A stretch of DNA of 64,000 nt from Macrostomum hystrix (taxonomy: Eukaryota > Platyhelminthes > Macrostomidae): the NCBI GenBank assembly GCA_950097015.1, contig CATNEN010000038.1, forward strand, positions 24,155,001-24,219,000. The letters are read 5' to 3'. Below are positions 1 through 11,202 of this stretch, one piece after another. Each line of letters starts with the position of its first letter. Within the stretch, counting starts at the first letter, position 1. The notes under the pieces were generated by a model that saw nothing but the letters and a program-made list of their open reading frames with translations, was not told the DNA's origin and searched no databases. The position numbers were made by a program, and so were the translations under genes.

Positions 1-500
1 GATTTCACTAATCTTCTAAATCCCGATCCTGTAGGGTTTCACTAATCTTCTAAATCCCAATCCTGTAGGATTTCACAAATATTCTAAATCCCAATCCTGT
101 AGGATTTCTCTAATCTTCTAAATCATAATACTGTAGGATTTCACTAATCTTCTAAATCATAATACTGTAGGATTTCACTAATCTTCTAAATCCCAATCCT
201 GTAGGATTTCACTAATCTTCTAAATCCTAATCATGTAGGATTTCACTAATCTTCTAAATCATAATACTGTAGGATTTCACTAATCTTCTAAATCATAATA
301 CTGTAGGATTTCACTAATCTTCTAAATCCCAATCCTGTAGGATTTCACTAATCTTCTAAATCCCAATCCTGTAGGATTTCACTAATCTTCTAAATCCCAA
401 TCCTGTAGGATTTCACTAATCTTCTAAATCCCAATCCTGTAGGATTTCACTAATCTTCTAAATCCCTATCCTCTAGGATTTCAGTGATCTTCCTAAATCC
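1..500. repeat. 34-bp minisatellite array
   Basis: About 14 head-to-tail copies of a 34-bp unit with core GATTTCACTAATCTTCTAAA and a variable second half (CCCAATCCTGTAG or CATAATACTGTAG). The last copies, from about 470, are diverged and the array fades by about 560. It continues off the left edge of the window. No gene is visible in it. Confidence 0.95.
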
Positions 501-559
501 CAAAAGGTTGGATTTCAGTGATTACCTGAATCCCAATCAGGGAAAATTGGGATTTCACT

Positions 560-1254
560 GAATTGGATAATGGATTTTACTGAATCTTTTTAATCACAAT
601 TGTTGCTTAGCAGCTACTGTGCCAAAGCAGATTACCATATACATTGTTAAGGGTGTGTTGATCACTGTCAGTTTGTTATCACGGATCTAACGCAAAGATT
701 TAGTTCGCCAACGTAATAAATCAGAAAGTTATATACAGAAACTAGAAGATAATCAGAAATCTTACCTTGATGCATCGCGTGTCAGGCACTATAGGCACAC
801 CTAAAAGCTGTCATCAGCTTTTAGACCGAAATACTGCATCGGGGTCACAAAAGTTCACCGTCTTTTTCTTTGGAAAATAATTCATAGAATAGAAAGTTGT
901 AGCTCGTAATAAAATGTTTTATTGCGTAGGTTAAATAAAATGAGATTTTTTAAATCAATTTTAGCCACAACTCCTTTTTTCCAGGGACATTCAGCACAAT
1001 TTAAACAAATCATGTTTCTAAATTAGCGACAAAAATGTTAAAATCTAGTTATATACTTCCTATCTAGATATTCTGTCCTAATTTACTAATTCAATCACTG
1101 TAGCCTTATATATACTATAAGTAAAATATTTCTAAAATATCACTTAAGTTTTCCTTTTCACTGAAAAAATATTAAAATACAATTTTTTTCATAAAAAATT
1201 TCTTGATTGTAGTTTCATTTTTTTGTTAATTTAAGTTTAATGACACGGTTATAA
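560..1254. other. AT-rich stretch without recognisable gene
   Basis: AT-rich unique sequence between two arrays. I see no convincing exon, RNA gene or transposon end. If the gene with its last exon at 2913 extends leftwards, this is probably intron. Confidence 0.5.
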
Positions 1255-2910
1255 GCATCATTTGACAGCTGATGACACAGATCATTAGACAGCTGATGAC
1301 ACAGATTATTAGACAGCTGATGACACGGATCATTAAACAGCTGATGACACAGATCATTAGACAGCTGATGACACAGATCATTAGACAGCTGATGACACAG
1401 ATCAGTAGACAGCTGATGACACAGATCATTAGACAGCTGATGACACAGATCAGTAGACAGCTGATGACACAGATCATTAGACAGCTGATGACACAGATCA
1501 GTAGACAGCTGATGACACAGATCATTAGACAGCTGATGACACAGATCATTAGACAGCTGATGACACAGATCATTAGACAGCTGATGACACAGATCAGTAG
1601 ACAGCTGATGACACAGATCATTAGACAGCTGATGACACAGATCATTAGACAGCTGATGACACAGATCATTAGACAGCTGATGACACAGATCATTAGACAG
1701 CTGATGACACAGATCAGTAGACAGCTGATGACACAGATCAGTAGACAGCTGATGACACAAGTCAACAGGCAGCTGATGACACAGATCAGTAGACAGCTGA
1801 TGACACAGATCAGTAGACAGCTGATGACACAGATCATTAGACAGCTGATGACACAGATCAGTAGACAGCTGATGACACAGATCATTAGACAGCTGATGAC
1901 ACAGATCATTAGACAGCTGATGACACGGATCATTAGACAGCTGATGACACAAATCATTAGACAGCTGATGACACAGATCATTAGACAGCTGATGACACAG
2001 ATCATTAGACAGCTGATGACACAGATCAGTAGACAGCTGATGACACAGATCAGTAGACAGCTGATGACACAAGTCAACAGGCAGCTGATGACACAGATCA
2101 GTAGACAGCTGATGACACAGATCAGTAGACAGCTGATGACACAGATCATTAGACAGCTGATGACACAGATCAGTAGACAGCTGATGACACAGATCAGTAG
2201 ACAGCTGATGACACAGATCATTAGACAGCTGATGACACAGATCAGTAGACAGCTGATGACACAGATCATTAGACAGCTGATGACACAGATCATTAGACAG
2301 CTGATGACACAGATCATTAGACAGCTGATGACACAGATCATTAGACAGCTGATGACACAGATCATTAGACAGCTGATGACACAGATCAGTAGACAGCTGA
2401 TGACACAGATCAGTAGACAGCTGATGACACAGATCATTAGACAGCTGATGACACAGATCATTAGACAGCTGATGACACAGATCAGTAGACAGCTGATGAC
2501 ACAGATCAGTAGACAGCTGATGACACAAGTCAACAGGCAGCTGATGACACAGATCAGTAGACAGCTGATGACACAGATCAGTAGACAGCTGATGACACAG
2601 ATCATTAGACAGCTGATGACACAGATCATTAGACAGCTGATGACACAGATCATTAGACAGCTGATGACACAGATCAGTAGACAGCTGATGACACAAGTCA
2701 ACAGGCAGCTGATGACACAGATCAGTAGACAGCTGATGACACAGATCAGTAGACAGCTGATGACACAGATCAGTAGACAGCTGATGACACAGATCAGTAG
2801 ACAGCTGATGACACAAGTCAACAGGCAGCTGATGACACAGATCAGTAGACAGCTGATGACACAGGTCAACAGACAGCTGATGACACAGGTCAACAGACAG
2901 CTGATGAAAC
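1255..2910. repeat. 24-bp minisatellite array in presumed intron
   Basis: About 69 copies of a 24-bp unit (core CAGCTGATGACACAGATC followed by ATTAGA or AGTAGA). A rarer variant reading ACAAGTCAACAGGCAG recurs near 1757, 2069, 2525, 2693 and 2813, so multi-unit blocks have been duplicated (higher-order structure). The period is a multiple of three and the unit lacks stops in several frames, so long reading frames appear on both strands and should not be read as genes. The last unit runs into the splice acceptor at 2911-2912. Confidence 0.97.
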
Positions 2911-2912
2911 AG

Positions 2913-3469
2913 ATCAATTCGAGGAAGTCGACAGTCACATTTTAGAATTTTTACGCAACTTTATCCACATTGAAGGTAAGCCGCCAGCAGCAGCAGCAGC
3001 AGCAGCATTGGTCTCGGGCCGACCTTCGGGCTTGACAGTGCAGCTCATGACCACTAAATCTCCGCTTCAATTCCGAGCCAGCCCAGATGGTGCCCAGTTC
3101 CAGCATCAGCACCAGCACGTGTTCCAGCATCAGCACCAGCATCTGGACGGGGATCCGTCTAGCTTGCCGGCACCCGTGCCACCCAGACGCTTCGAAGCAG
3201 GAGGCGTCAGTGGCGCGGGCAACTTTGGCGTCAAGTGGCTGCGCTCGGCGACTCCGGACAGCGAAGTTCGAGCTCGAAATCGCCAAGCCGCCGAGAAGCT
3301 GCAGCAGTTTCGCTCCGTCTATAATCGCGGCGGCGTCGGCGCATCGGCGAACGCTTCGGCGGCAACTTCGGGTGCGTCAGCTGCGACTGGCATCGCGGGA
3401 CAGAGTCCGCAGCTGCCGAGAAATTTGCAGACTAACAAGGCTGGCGCTCTGATGACAACTCATGTTTAA
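2913..3469 (+). CDS. last exon of unidentified gene (Ala/Gln/His-rich C-terminus)
   Basis: A 3'-partial gene. The exon opens after AG at 2911-2912 in phase 1 and is open to TAA at 3467-3469 (184 codons plus stop). It starts with an amphipathic stretch (FEEVDSHILEFLRNFIHIEG), then an Ala run encoded by a GCA repeat, a Gln/His-rich segment with two QHQHQH blocks (near 3100-3140), a Pro-rich patch and an Ala/Ser/Gly-rich tail. Base composition is clearly richer in GC than the flanks. A GTAAGC donor-like site at 2976 could split the exon, but the frame continues unbroken, so I read through. An AATAAA lies at 3800-3805. Upstream exons must be beyond the array or off the window. I do not recognise the family. 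Confidence 0.6.
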
Positions 3470-5617
3470 ATAGTCTACATTTTTAGCTCATTTAGTATTT
3501 AGGTACTCATTGGCTTGAGAGTTCAGAGAGTGTCCAGACAGACCTTAGCTGACGTGCAGTATACAAACTGTTTTGTTTGTGCATTCTTGCTTGATTTTTG
3601 TGTCTGGTAACACATCAAAAATAACATGTTAGCATTTTATGTAGTTTTTTCATCTGTAAATGAAGATGCGAATAAGGTTTTTTGTTTGATTTTTTGCAAC
3701 AATGTGATTGTTCTTAATTGTTTTTTATTTTTGTTTATTCAAATATTGAACAATACGAAAGTTTGATATTCAATATCTGAAAACATTTTTTGCTATTCAA
3801 TAAATTTTGATCACTGAGTAAATGAATTGTATTAAATTTTCTTATGACATCAAGCTAATGAACTCGTTAACTAACATTGATTTATTGGAAAATATATCGA
3901 GACTTAAAACAGACAAAAATAAATTAAAAAATTAATAAAAATTAAATTGGATTGTGACCAGATTTTTTTAAATTTGAATGTTTTACTACTATGAGTAGGA
4001 TATCGTTAGTATTTAATCAGTTTGTCTTTTAGACTTGAAAAAAAATCTTTTTTGTTTAAAAAAGTGTCGCGCATTTGCCCTTTTCCTTGAGACAAAACTT
4101 TACTACATTTTATTAGCCTAATGTATATAAAACCACGTAGCTCTAATATGATTTCTCAACTTCACAGCTGCTCTCGTATAGTTAAAAAAAGTTGTCAAGT
4201 AAAATTAACAAATAACACAGGATATCAATTCTTGACAAAAGAAATGTAACAATTAGTTGTTTTTCTACGCACCAACGGTAACAGCAGAAAACTTTGATGC
4301 TCAGCACTTGTCGAGGTTAAATTTCAAATGCTAAATTGTTGAAAAATATCTGTGCTGGGCGCGTTACTCGTTACTATTAACCAATTTATTAACGATCGTT
4401 ACTTTTTTGCAACGTTACTTTTTCGCATTACCACGGGCTGGTAACGAAAATGATGGTAACGAGTCGTTACAAACAGTGTGTGCATTTCCAGTTACCTGCA
4501 TTCATTAGCTAGCAGTTTCCGAAAAATCCGACTTAACGTCGGATCCTCATTTCCAGCCCGGTTTATAGGCTGACTGAGTCCTATATTTACACTGGCAAGA
4601 TAGACAATTCATGGAGAAAAATACGGATAAAACTGATTTTCAAAATTCTCGTGTCATTCGAAACCTGAATAATTTTTTGTGTTGATCGCGTTATTAAAAA
4701 AGTGATGGCAGTAACGATCATTACTGACCATTTAGTAACGAAAAAATAATGTAACGAAAAACAGTATCGGTCGTTACTTGTAATCGTTACTTTTTTCTTT
4801 TTACACTTTTACAAAATTTGGTCGGGCTTTTGCACGTTCTCTGGTGAATATATACCATGGCCGAAATGTAAGTACGAAGAGAAGGTGTTTGCAAAATTTA
4901 ATTAAACTCAAAGTGTGGGTTTGTGACAAATAAGTGTGTTCTATCAGCAGCAATAAATAAGAATTCTAATTTAATCCGCTATATTTCAGAGCTCACTTCT
5001 TAAGGACTTTGAAACCAAGCTTTGGTCGAATGTCGACTCTTCTCTCGCTCGCCATTTTTATTTTCAGATTATTTCTCTCGCATTTTCGCCGTTTGTAATC
5101 GTCATTCTGTGCAAACAATGTGCAACTGGCTGCAAACTCTAATTATTCCTCCTTTCTTTTTTATTTTCAACTGCTAAAACAGAATTGTGAAGAGATGGAT
5201 AGATGTCGAACTATAGAAAAGATAAGATATTTTCTAGCCTTCAATATCTCTTCGCCGGACCCATTGCACAGAGACACCTACAATACAAACACAGACAGAG
5301 TCCTGAAGAAGACGAGAAGAAAGAGAAGACAGCAATATAGAAACCAAGCTATATTAGGGAGGGCATTAAATTAAGAAAAGCTACTCAAGCAGGTGAAGAC
5401 TGAGGCCACAATTGAGCACTCAGTTGTGGGCACTTTGATATAGTTAGTTAAAATAAAAACGGAGAGACAGAGACAAACAGTTAGCTTCACTTTGGCAGCT
5501 AACAGGAAAAACACGTCATAATAATATTTAGTATAGTAAGTAAATAGCTTTTCCTAGAAAATCAGCTCACGGAGTGACTGATAGTTCTAGGGTTAAATCA
5601 AATTATAACAAAAAAGC
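3470..5617. other. intergenic region
   Basis: 3' UTR and polyadenylation signal (3800-3805) of the preceding gene, AT-rich spacer, a transposon-like GTAACG-rich block (about 4345-4800), then about 800 bp leading to the start at 5618. A short reading frame at 5120-5374 has no homology I recognise and no clear splice signals. Confidence 0.5.
4345..4800. mobile_element. non-autonomous DNA transposon-like block (GTAACG-rich ends)
   Basis: Both ends are crowded with GTAACG/CGTTAC motifs in both orientations: CGTTACTCGTTACT and AACGATCGTTAC on the left, TAACGAAAAA, GTCGTTACTTGTAATCGTTAC on the right, around an unrelated 300-bp core. The left edge CTGTGCTGGGCGCGTTACTC resembles hAT-family termini, which often begin CAGxGxTGGG. 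No transposase frame is present. Similar TTAACG/GTAACG sequence occurs at 63190-63290. Exact ends and target duplication were not resolved. Confidence 0.35.
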
Positions 5618-6457
5618 ATGACCGATAACGCTGGCTGCTGTCGAAACAGCAGCGAAAGGCTTAGTTACAATGCGTTCCCGGCTGGCCATATATTCCGGCT
5701 CGGCATCTGCATACTCGTGCTCACCGGTAACTGCGTCGTCATGAGAGTAGCCGCCACGGTGGCCCTGCTGAGCATCAGCGAGTCGCAGGCTTTCTGTCGG
5801 CAGTACAGTACCGCGTGCGGCGTCACCGCCTTCAGTGTGCTGGGCTCCGTGCTGCCCATCTTGAGCGCCATCTTCACCGGCTCGTTTGCCATTGTGGCAG
5901 CGAAGCGGTATTTGAAATGGTCTTTCATCGCCACATTTGTCACGGGCTGTCTACTCATGACAATTAGCTTCCTGCTCAACCTGCTGTTCAATGGATTGCG
6001 CCACAGTTTCAACATTGCGCCCGTGCTGGTGCCAGACATCATCGAGATCATCCTATTCTGCGTCATCAGTGTGCTGTCCATGGTAGTCGGGATTCTGTGC
6101 GTCAAGTCCCTAGTGAAGGATCGCTCTCAGAGGTACGTCGCAAGAGCAGGAGCTGCAGCAGCGGCTGCGGGTGACACGGGGGCTGACCATCTGGACGATG
6201 GCTACGAATACGTCTACGACAACTCGGCGGCGGCGGTCGCTGAGACTCGATTTCCTGGCGACGATGATGACGACAGGCAGGTGGCGAACGGACGCCGTAG
6301 TCCGCAGCGTCTGCAACTTCAACGAAATGTTTCAGGCTTGTCCGGCCGAAGCGACAGTCGGGTTGAAGCCGAGCTCACCGTTGTTGTAGAGAACGAAGTT
6401 GGCAAGGTGACAAATTTCGACATTTTCACGATTGGATCAGCTAGGAAGCCGAGATGA
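5618..6457 (+). CDS. four-pass transmembrane protein, intronless
   Basis: 279 codons in one exon, starting MTDNAGCC. Four hydrophobic segments lie at about residues 27-50, 70-93, 102-124 and 138-165. Two extracellular-type loops carry Cys residues, and a charged cytoplasmic-type tail from about 170 has an Ala run, an Asp-rich patch (GDDDDDR) and a basic end. Topology resembles tetraspan proteins such as claudins, clarins or LHFPL proteins, but I see neither the claudin W-GLW-C-C signature nor the tetraspanin CCG motif, so no family is assigned. GC content and codon use are typical of the other coding exons here. No polyadenylation signal was found before the following 30-bp array. Confidence 0.75.
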   Translation: MTDNAGCCRNSSERLSYNAFPAGHIFRLGICILVLTGNCVVMRVAATVALLSISESQAFCRQYSTACGVTAFSVLGSVLPILSAIFTGSFAIVAAKRYLKWSFIATFVTGCLLMTISFLLNLLFNGLRHSFNIAPVLVPDIIEIILFCVISVLSMVVGILCVKSLVKDRSQRYVARAGAAAAAAGDTGADHLDDGYEYVYDNSAAAVAETRFPGDDDDDRQVANGRRSPQRLQLQRNVSGLSGRSDSRVEAELTVVVENEVGKVTNFDIFTIGSARKPR

Positions 6458-6599
6458 GTATAAAACGCTTATCTATAGACAAAAGCCAGTTTCATTATCT
6501 AGGAGAAAAACTTTCATGCCTCTTAACTGACGCTTGTCTCTGCAATGTACTGTCTCCTATGCGTATAAGTCAGCCTCACAAAGTACAAGGACATACAGC

Positions 6600-7530
6600 A
6601 CAAAGAACCAGAGGTAGTGGATTTAGATCATGAAGAACCAGAGGTAGTGGATTTAGATCATGAAGAACCAGAGGTAGTGGATTTAGATCATGAAGAACCA
6701 GAGGTAGTAGATTTAGATCATGAAGAACCAGAGGTAGTGGATTTAGATCATGAAGAACCAGAGGTAGTGGATTTAGATCATGAAGAACCAGAGGTAGTGG
6801 ATTTAGATCATGAAGAACCAGAGGTAATGGATTTAGATCATAAAGAACCAGAGGTAATGGATTTAGATCATGAAGAACCAGAGGTAGTGGATTTAGATCA
6901 TAAAGAACCAGAGGTAGTGGATTTAGATCATGAAGAACCAGAGGTAGTGGATTTAGATCATGAAGAACCAGAGGTAGTGGATTTAGATCATGAAGAACCA
7001 GAGGTAGTGGATTTAGATCATGAAGAACCAGAGGTAGTGGATTTAGATCATGAAGAACCAGAGGTAGTAGATTTAGATCATAAAGAACCAGAGGTAGTGG
7101 ATTTAGATCATGAAGAACCAGAGGTAGTGGATTTAGATCATAAAGAACCAGAGGTAGTGGATTTAGATCATGAAGAACCAGAGGTAGTGGATTTAGATCA
7201 TGAAGAACCAGAGGTAGTGGATTTAGATCATGAAGAACCAGAGGTAGTAGATTTAGATCATAAAGAACCAGAGGTAGTGGATTTAGATCATGAAGAACCA
7301 GAGGTAGTGGATTTAGATCATAAAGAACCAGAGGTAATGGATTTAGATCATGAAGAACCAGAGGTAATGGATTTAGATCATAAAGAACCAGAGGTAATGG
7401 ATTTAGATCATAAAGAACCAGAGGTAATGGATTTAGATCATAAAGAACCAGAGGTAATGGATTTAGATCATAAAGAACCAGAGGTAGTGGATTTAGATCA
7501 TAAAGAACCAGAGGTAATGGATTTAGACCC
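6600..7530. repeat. 30-bp minisatellite array with unbroken reading frame
   Basis: 31 copies of a 30-bp unit (core GAACCAGAGGTAGTGGATTT). On the + strand it reads as a 10-residue acidic repeat ([10 protein letters not shown]) open from before the array to TAG at 7538-7540. Variants are almost all G/A changes: GTG to GTA (silent), GTG to ATG (V to M) and GAA to AAA (E to K). There are no indels. The frame is open upstream to about 6568 but has no convincing start or acceptor, so I call it a repeat with unproven coding potential. Confidence 0.9.
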
Positions 7531-7544
7531 TCGAATATAGGAGG

Positions 7545-8158
7545 CTAAGGATTAAGTCCTGAAAGATTTTGTGATAGCTGATTAATTCATTCAAATGTTT
7601 TTTACTTTCACTCTATCGAATGCCTGTTCCTGTTCGCATTCACCTGCTCAAACATCATTGTAAGTAATTTTGTGTCTTTGCGTCAGGTTTGTTCATTTAG
7701 AGGAGTTTAAAAGCCTTCATATGTTCAATAGCTTGGCTATTAGTAAATTGAAATTTTCGCCAACCTAACTCAATACAGGGACCTAACAATGCCTCATTTC
7801 AGATTATTGCATTTTATAACTCGAACAAGCGAACTTAAACTGATTTTGTATTTTGCAGATATTTTTCAGCAAATGCTCAGTTCAATTTTTGTGAATAAAC
7901 TTAACAACTATTTATCAAGACATCAATTTGGTATTAGAAAATGAAAGATGTTTGTAGATCTCTTTATTATTAGAGTTTGTGACAGGCTTGAAGTACAGTA
8001 GTACGTTCTCTAACTCTCTTTACTATAATAAACGTCTTTTAATCTCAAATTGGTGGCGCCAAAAACGTAAGGCTCGTTTAGTTATCAAGACAAACATATT
8101 GTTACTGCTGTTGAACTCAAACCAGAGCAAAAATAAGGAAACATCAGTTTCTAGGTTA
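7545..8158. other. intergenic spacer with 3' end of the minus-strand gene
   Basis: AT-rich spacer. TTTATT at 7963-7968 is AATAAA on the minus strand and could end the transcript whose stop codon is at 8159. Nothing else recognised. Confidence 0.4.
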
Positions 8159-10464
8159 TCAGCCAGTTCTCTTTCTGGTAAGCTTCAGCTGCTGCTGCTT
8201 TTGTTTAAGACTCTCTTTTCGTGCGGCAATCGGTGGAAAAGAGAAGAGCAGTTGTAGCTTGTTTGGGCCTGTCCACACCTCAGACCTATGATCGGCAGTT
8301 ATCAGGCCTTCAGCCATGAAGTCGCTGACGTTCGCATTGTTGCTAATCGATTGTACACGTTGTGAGACTAGGCGGAAGTTTCCGCTGGCCTGCACACTGT
8401 ACACACCGAAATAGATGGTGTGGAATCCCGGGATCTGTTTGCGGTTAGTAGAGGAGATTTGTCGTCAACACGTGAATTGGGCAATATGCTACACTAATCG
8501 TTAGTCAGTTAGCCTCTCGCGCCAAGGTCCATGAATTCGATTCCGCGGCGAGGCCACATTCCTTTGGGGCGCAGCCGCGACTTGGAGGCAACCTCCAAGG
8601 CACAATGAGAGTGTACACTGACTGACGATGAGAAAGTCAGGGTAAAATGTACACACCCTGTGCGTGCGTGCTCAGGATCAGTCAGCAAAATGGGCAGAAT
8701 TGCCTCCTCGCTGACTGCGGGTCTAGTGTCACCAAAGGAAGTTCCAGGGCCGACAGCCCTCCTGCAATTCTTCTCTGATGCACCTAATGTAAATGCCTAT
8801 AATGCCTGAAACTAGGATCAAAGCCGACATCTCGTAAAGCGTCTTCAGAAAGTCGAAATATTCAATGATTATGGCAGAAGGTCCTCGTTTTTGCCCAAAT
8901 GCTCAAAGTGGCTGTATTTCCCTTTCGGTACTGAATAGATGGTACATGCTATGGTCATCAAGGATCGAAGCACTCACTCCAGCAGCTAAACTGTTAGCCT
9001 CCTGAGCCATCCGCTCCGTCTCTATGTTGGAAAGTGAAAGCGCACTAGATTCTTCAGAGGCAGTCTCCACGCTTCGCTTTAGACCGGGAACTCGCAAATT
9101 CGGTAGAGTATTGGGCAGCTCGATACATCTAGATAGACTGCCGATGAGTTCATGATTACTGCTTCTATAGATTTTCATGTCAATAACGGTTATCAGCTTT
9201 TCTGCTGGCAGCAGAGCATAGCCTGATTGTCCCTGATTCTGTGGCTGCTGCTGTCGCTGTGTAATCTCGTCAGGCTTCTTAACCATTAAGTACTTATGAA
9301 ATAGTCTGGAAGGTTAGTGACAGAATCGAGCCTTAATGAACTTATTCATCTTTAACACCACGTGACATTCGAAGTAAATTCTACTTTTCGGAAAACAACA
9401 TTAAGTTTTATTATGCAGTATTGAGGCTAAAATAGGCGATGAATAAACTAAACATATAATCTAAAGCTATTATGTGATACTCAATGCCAAAATATAAAAA
9501 ATGAGTAAGCGAAACTGTTGTTCTCCTAAAGCATCGTGTGGTACGCTGACTTGATGCTAAAAATAGGAGCTGAGTAAGCGAGCCTGTTTTTCTCTTAGAG
9601 AACCACGTGATACTCGGCCTTGATGCTAAAAATAGAAGCTGAGTAAGACAATCTTTTCTTCTCTTAGAGAATCACGTGATACTCGGCCTTGATGCTAAAA
9701 ATAGTAAACTGAGTAAGCGAGCCTGTTTTTCTCTTAGAGAATCACGTGATACTCGGCCTTGATGCTAAAAATAGAAGCTGAGTAAGACCATCTTTTCTTC
9801 TCTTAGAGAATCACGTGATACTCGGCCTTGATGCTAAAAATAGAAGCTGAGTAAGACCATCTTTTATTCTCTTAGAGAATCACGTGATACTCGGCCTTGA
9901 TGCTAAAAATAGTAAACTGAGTAAGCGAGCCTGTTTTTCTCTTAGAGAATCACGTGATACTCGGCCTTGATGCTAAAAATAGTAAACTGAGTAAGCGAGC
10001 CTGTTTTTCTCTTAGAGAATCACGTGATACTCGGCCTTGATGCTATAAATAGTAAACTGAGTAAGCGAGCCTGTTTTTCTCTTAGAGAATCACTTGATAC
10101 TCGGCCTTTTTTGTTTCTAAAAATAGAAACTAAAAAACGATGCACCAGCATTTGTGTTTTCCACGCGGTGTTTTTCGGAGTAGTCAAAATAGGAGGAACT
10201 AAAAACTCACAGGTGTGGCTGACCCGTAATTGACACGTACTGCACTGTGAGATAAAACAAATCGTGCACTTTGAAGTCGATGTGCGGTTCAGCCAACGTA
10301 TCGCCACTGTCAAAGGCTTCGATGCTATCGTTCGCGGCAGAGACCGTCACAGCGTCCACCGAAGAGTCAAGTGCTCGCTGTTCGACCGAAGGATTTTTGA
10401 CCAGCATTTCAATTGACTTTGTATTGCCACCGACTAGTCGAGAATTAGTTGGCATTGGCATGAC
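8159..10464 (-). CDS. unidentified three-exon gene
   Basis: Exons (transcript order): 10464-10211, 9305-8978 and 8434-8159, with stop TGA at 8159-8161. Splice sites fit: acceptor TTTTTCAAG before 10464, donor GTGAGT after 10211 (phase 2), acceptor CTTCCAG before 9305, donor GTGAGT after 8978 (phase 0), acceptor CGCAAACAG before 8434. Reading past the 8978 donor gives a stop at 8903, a possible retained-intron end. The first ATG is codon 2 of the first exon (10461), giving 284 aa if that is the start; upstream exons are not excluded. The protein has beta-strand-like blocks (KVHDLFYLTVQYVSITGQP; HTIYFGVYSVQASGNFRLV) separated by a Ser/Gln-rich linker, with no signal peptide or TM segment. The first intron holds a 70-bp-period array and the second a SINE-like element. 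Family not recognised. Confidence 0.6.
8480..8810 (+). mobile_element. tRNA-derived SINE-like element, copy 1
   Basis: A tRNA-like head (about 8495-8560) contains a B-box-like GAATTCGATTCCG. It is followed by a body: CCACATTCCTTTGGGGCG near 8557, then GTGTACACTGACTGACGATG near 8609 and GTACACACCCTGTGCGTGCG near 8650. Parts of this body recur at 43695-43885 and 63640-63745. It lies in the second intron of the minus-strand gene at 8159-10464. Confidence 0.6.
9480..10130. repeat. about 68-70-bp minisatellite array in intron
   Basis: About nine copies with core AATCACGTGATACTCGGCCT and two alternating variants of the second half (GTAAACTGAGTAAGCGAGCC versus GAAGCTGAGTAAGACCATC). It occupies most of the first intron (9306-10210) of the minus-strand gene. 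Each unit holds the palindrome ATCACGTGAT, reduced to ATCACTTGAT in the last copy. Confidence 0.93.
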
Positions 10465-11202
10465 CTTGAAAAATTATGTCGAGATAGAAATTATCGATGT
10501 AGAAATGCTAAAAATGCATTTACTGATCCTCATGTAAGGCAGGGATGGCTTAATCTCTGCGATTTATATCTATTTAAGTAAAAGACAACCAATCAATATG
10601 TGCTATAGTCTTTTGAAGAAAAAATACACTTCTATTTTGGCCATAGATGTTAGATTTTGTTTTATTTTGTTATTTGAATGAACTTTTAACAAACGGTATT
10701 AAGAAAGAAAGGGAGAGAAAGAAGAAGAGAGAAGGTAGGAAAGAGAAGGAAGGGGGGAGAAGGAAGGGGAGAGAAGGAAGGGGAGAGAAGGAAGGGGAGA
10801 GAAGGAAAGGGAGAGAAGGAAGGGGAGAGAAGGAAGGGGGGACAAGGAAGGGGAGAGAAGGAAGGGGAGAGAAGGAAGGGGAGAGAAGGAAGGGGAGAGA
10901 GGGATGCAAAGAAATTTAGAGAAAGACATTGTGTACCAGTTCTGAGTATAAGAACACAAAGCAGAATGTGCAAAAATTTTAGTGAAATTCTAGATGGCTA
11001 ATTTAGTCTATGTTCCGTCAAGAAAATTGATTTAATTAGCTCGTATATTAGAAAATTTTGCAAAGGTTTTGGATAAAAAAACATTAGATTTTGAGTAGAC
11101 ACTCCGGTTAGTATTATTACCCATAACTAAATGTCCAATAAACGGATGAGATCAATGAGTAAAATATGCTGCGGCTGCAGGGACTCTCTATGCATTTTCT
11201 GC
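10465..11202. other. divergent intergenic region
   Basis: Space between the 5' end of the minus-strand gene and the first exon of the plus-strand paralogue. Apart from the purine-rich array at 10690-10910 I recognise nothing; it probably holds both promoters. Confidence 0.4.
10690..10910. repeat. 14-bp polypurine minisatellite
   Basis: Units of GAAGGAAGGGGAGA, almost pure purine on the + strand for more than 200 bp. Long frames here on either strand (Arg/Lys/Glu/Gly or Ser/Leu/Pro) are composition artefacts. Confidence 0.92.

Noticed and set aside
1215-2945. Three overlapping reading frames of over 500 codons on both strands
   Set aside because: They are the 24-bp array read in stop-free frames (MTQIIRQL, CHQLSTDL, ICVISCLL). 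Period divisible by three and absence of indels explain their length; the acceptor for the real exon lies at the array end.
5120-5374. Open frame of 84 codons upstream of the four-TM gene
   Set aside because: Low-complexity polar sequence without recognisable features; may be 5' leader of the gene at 5618.
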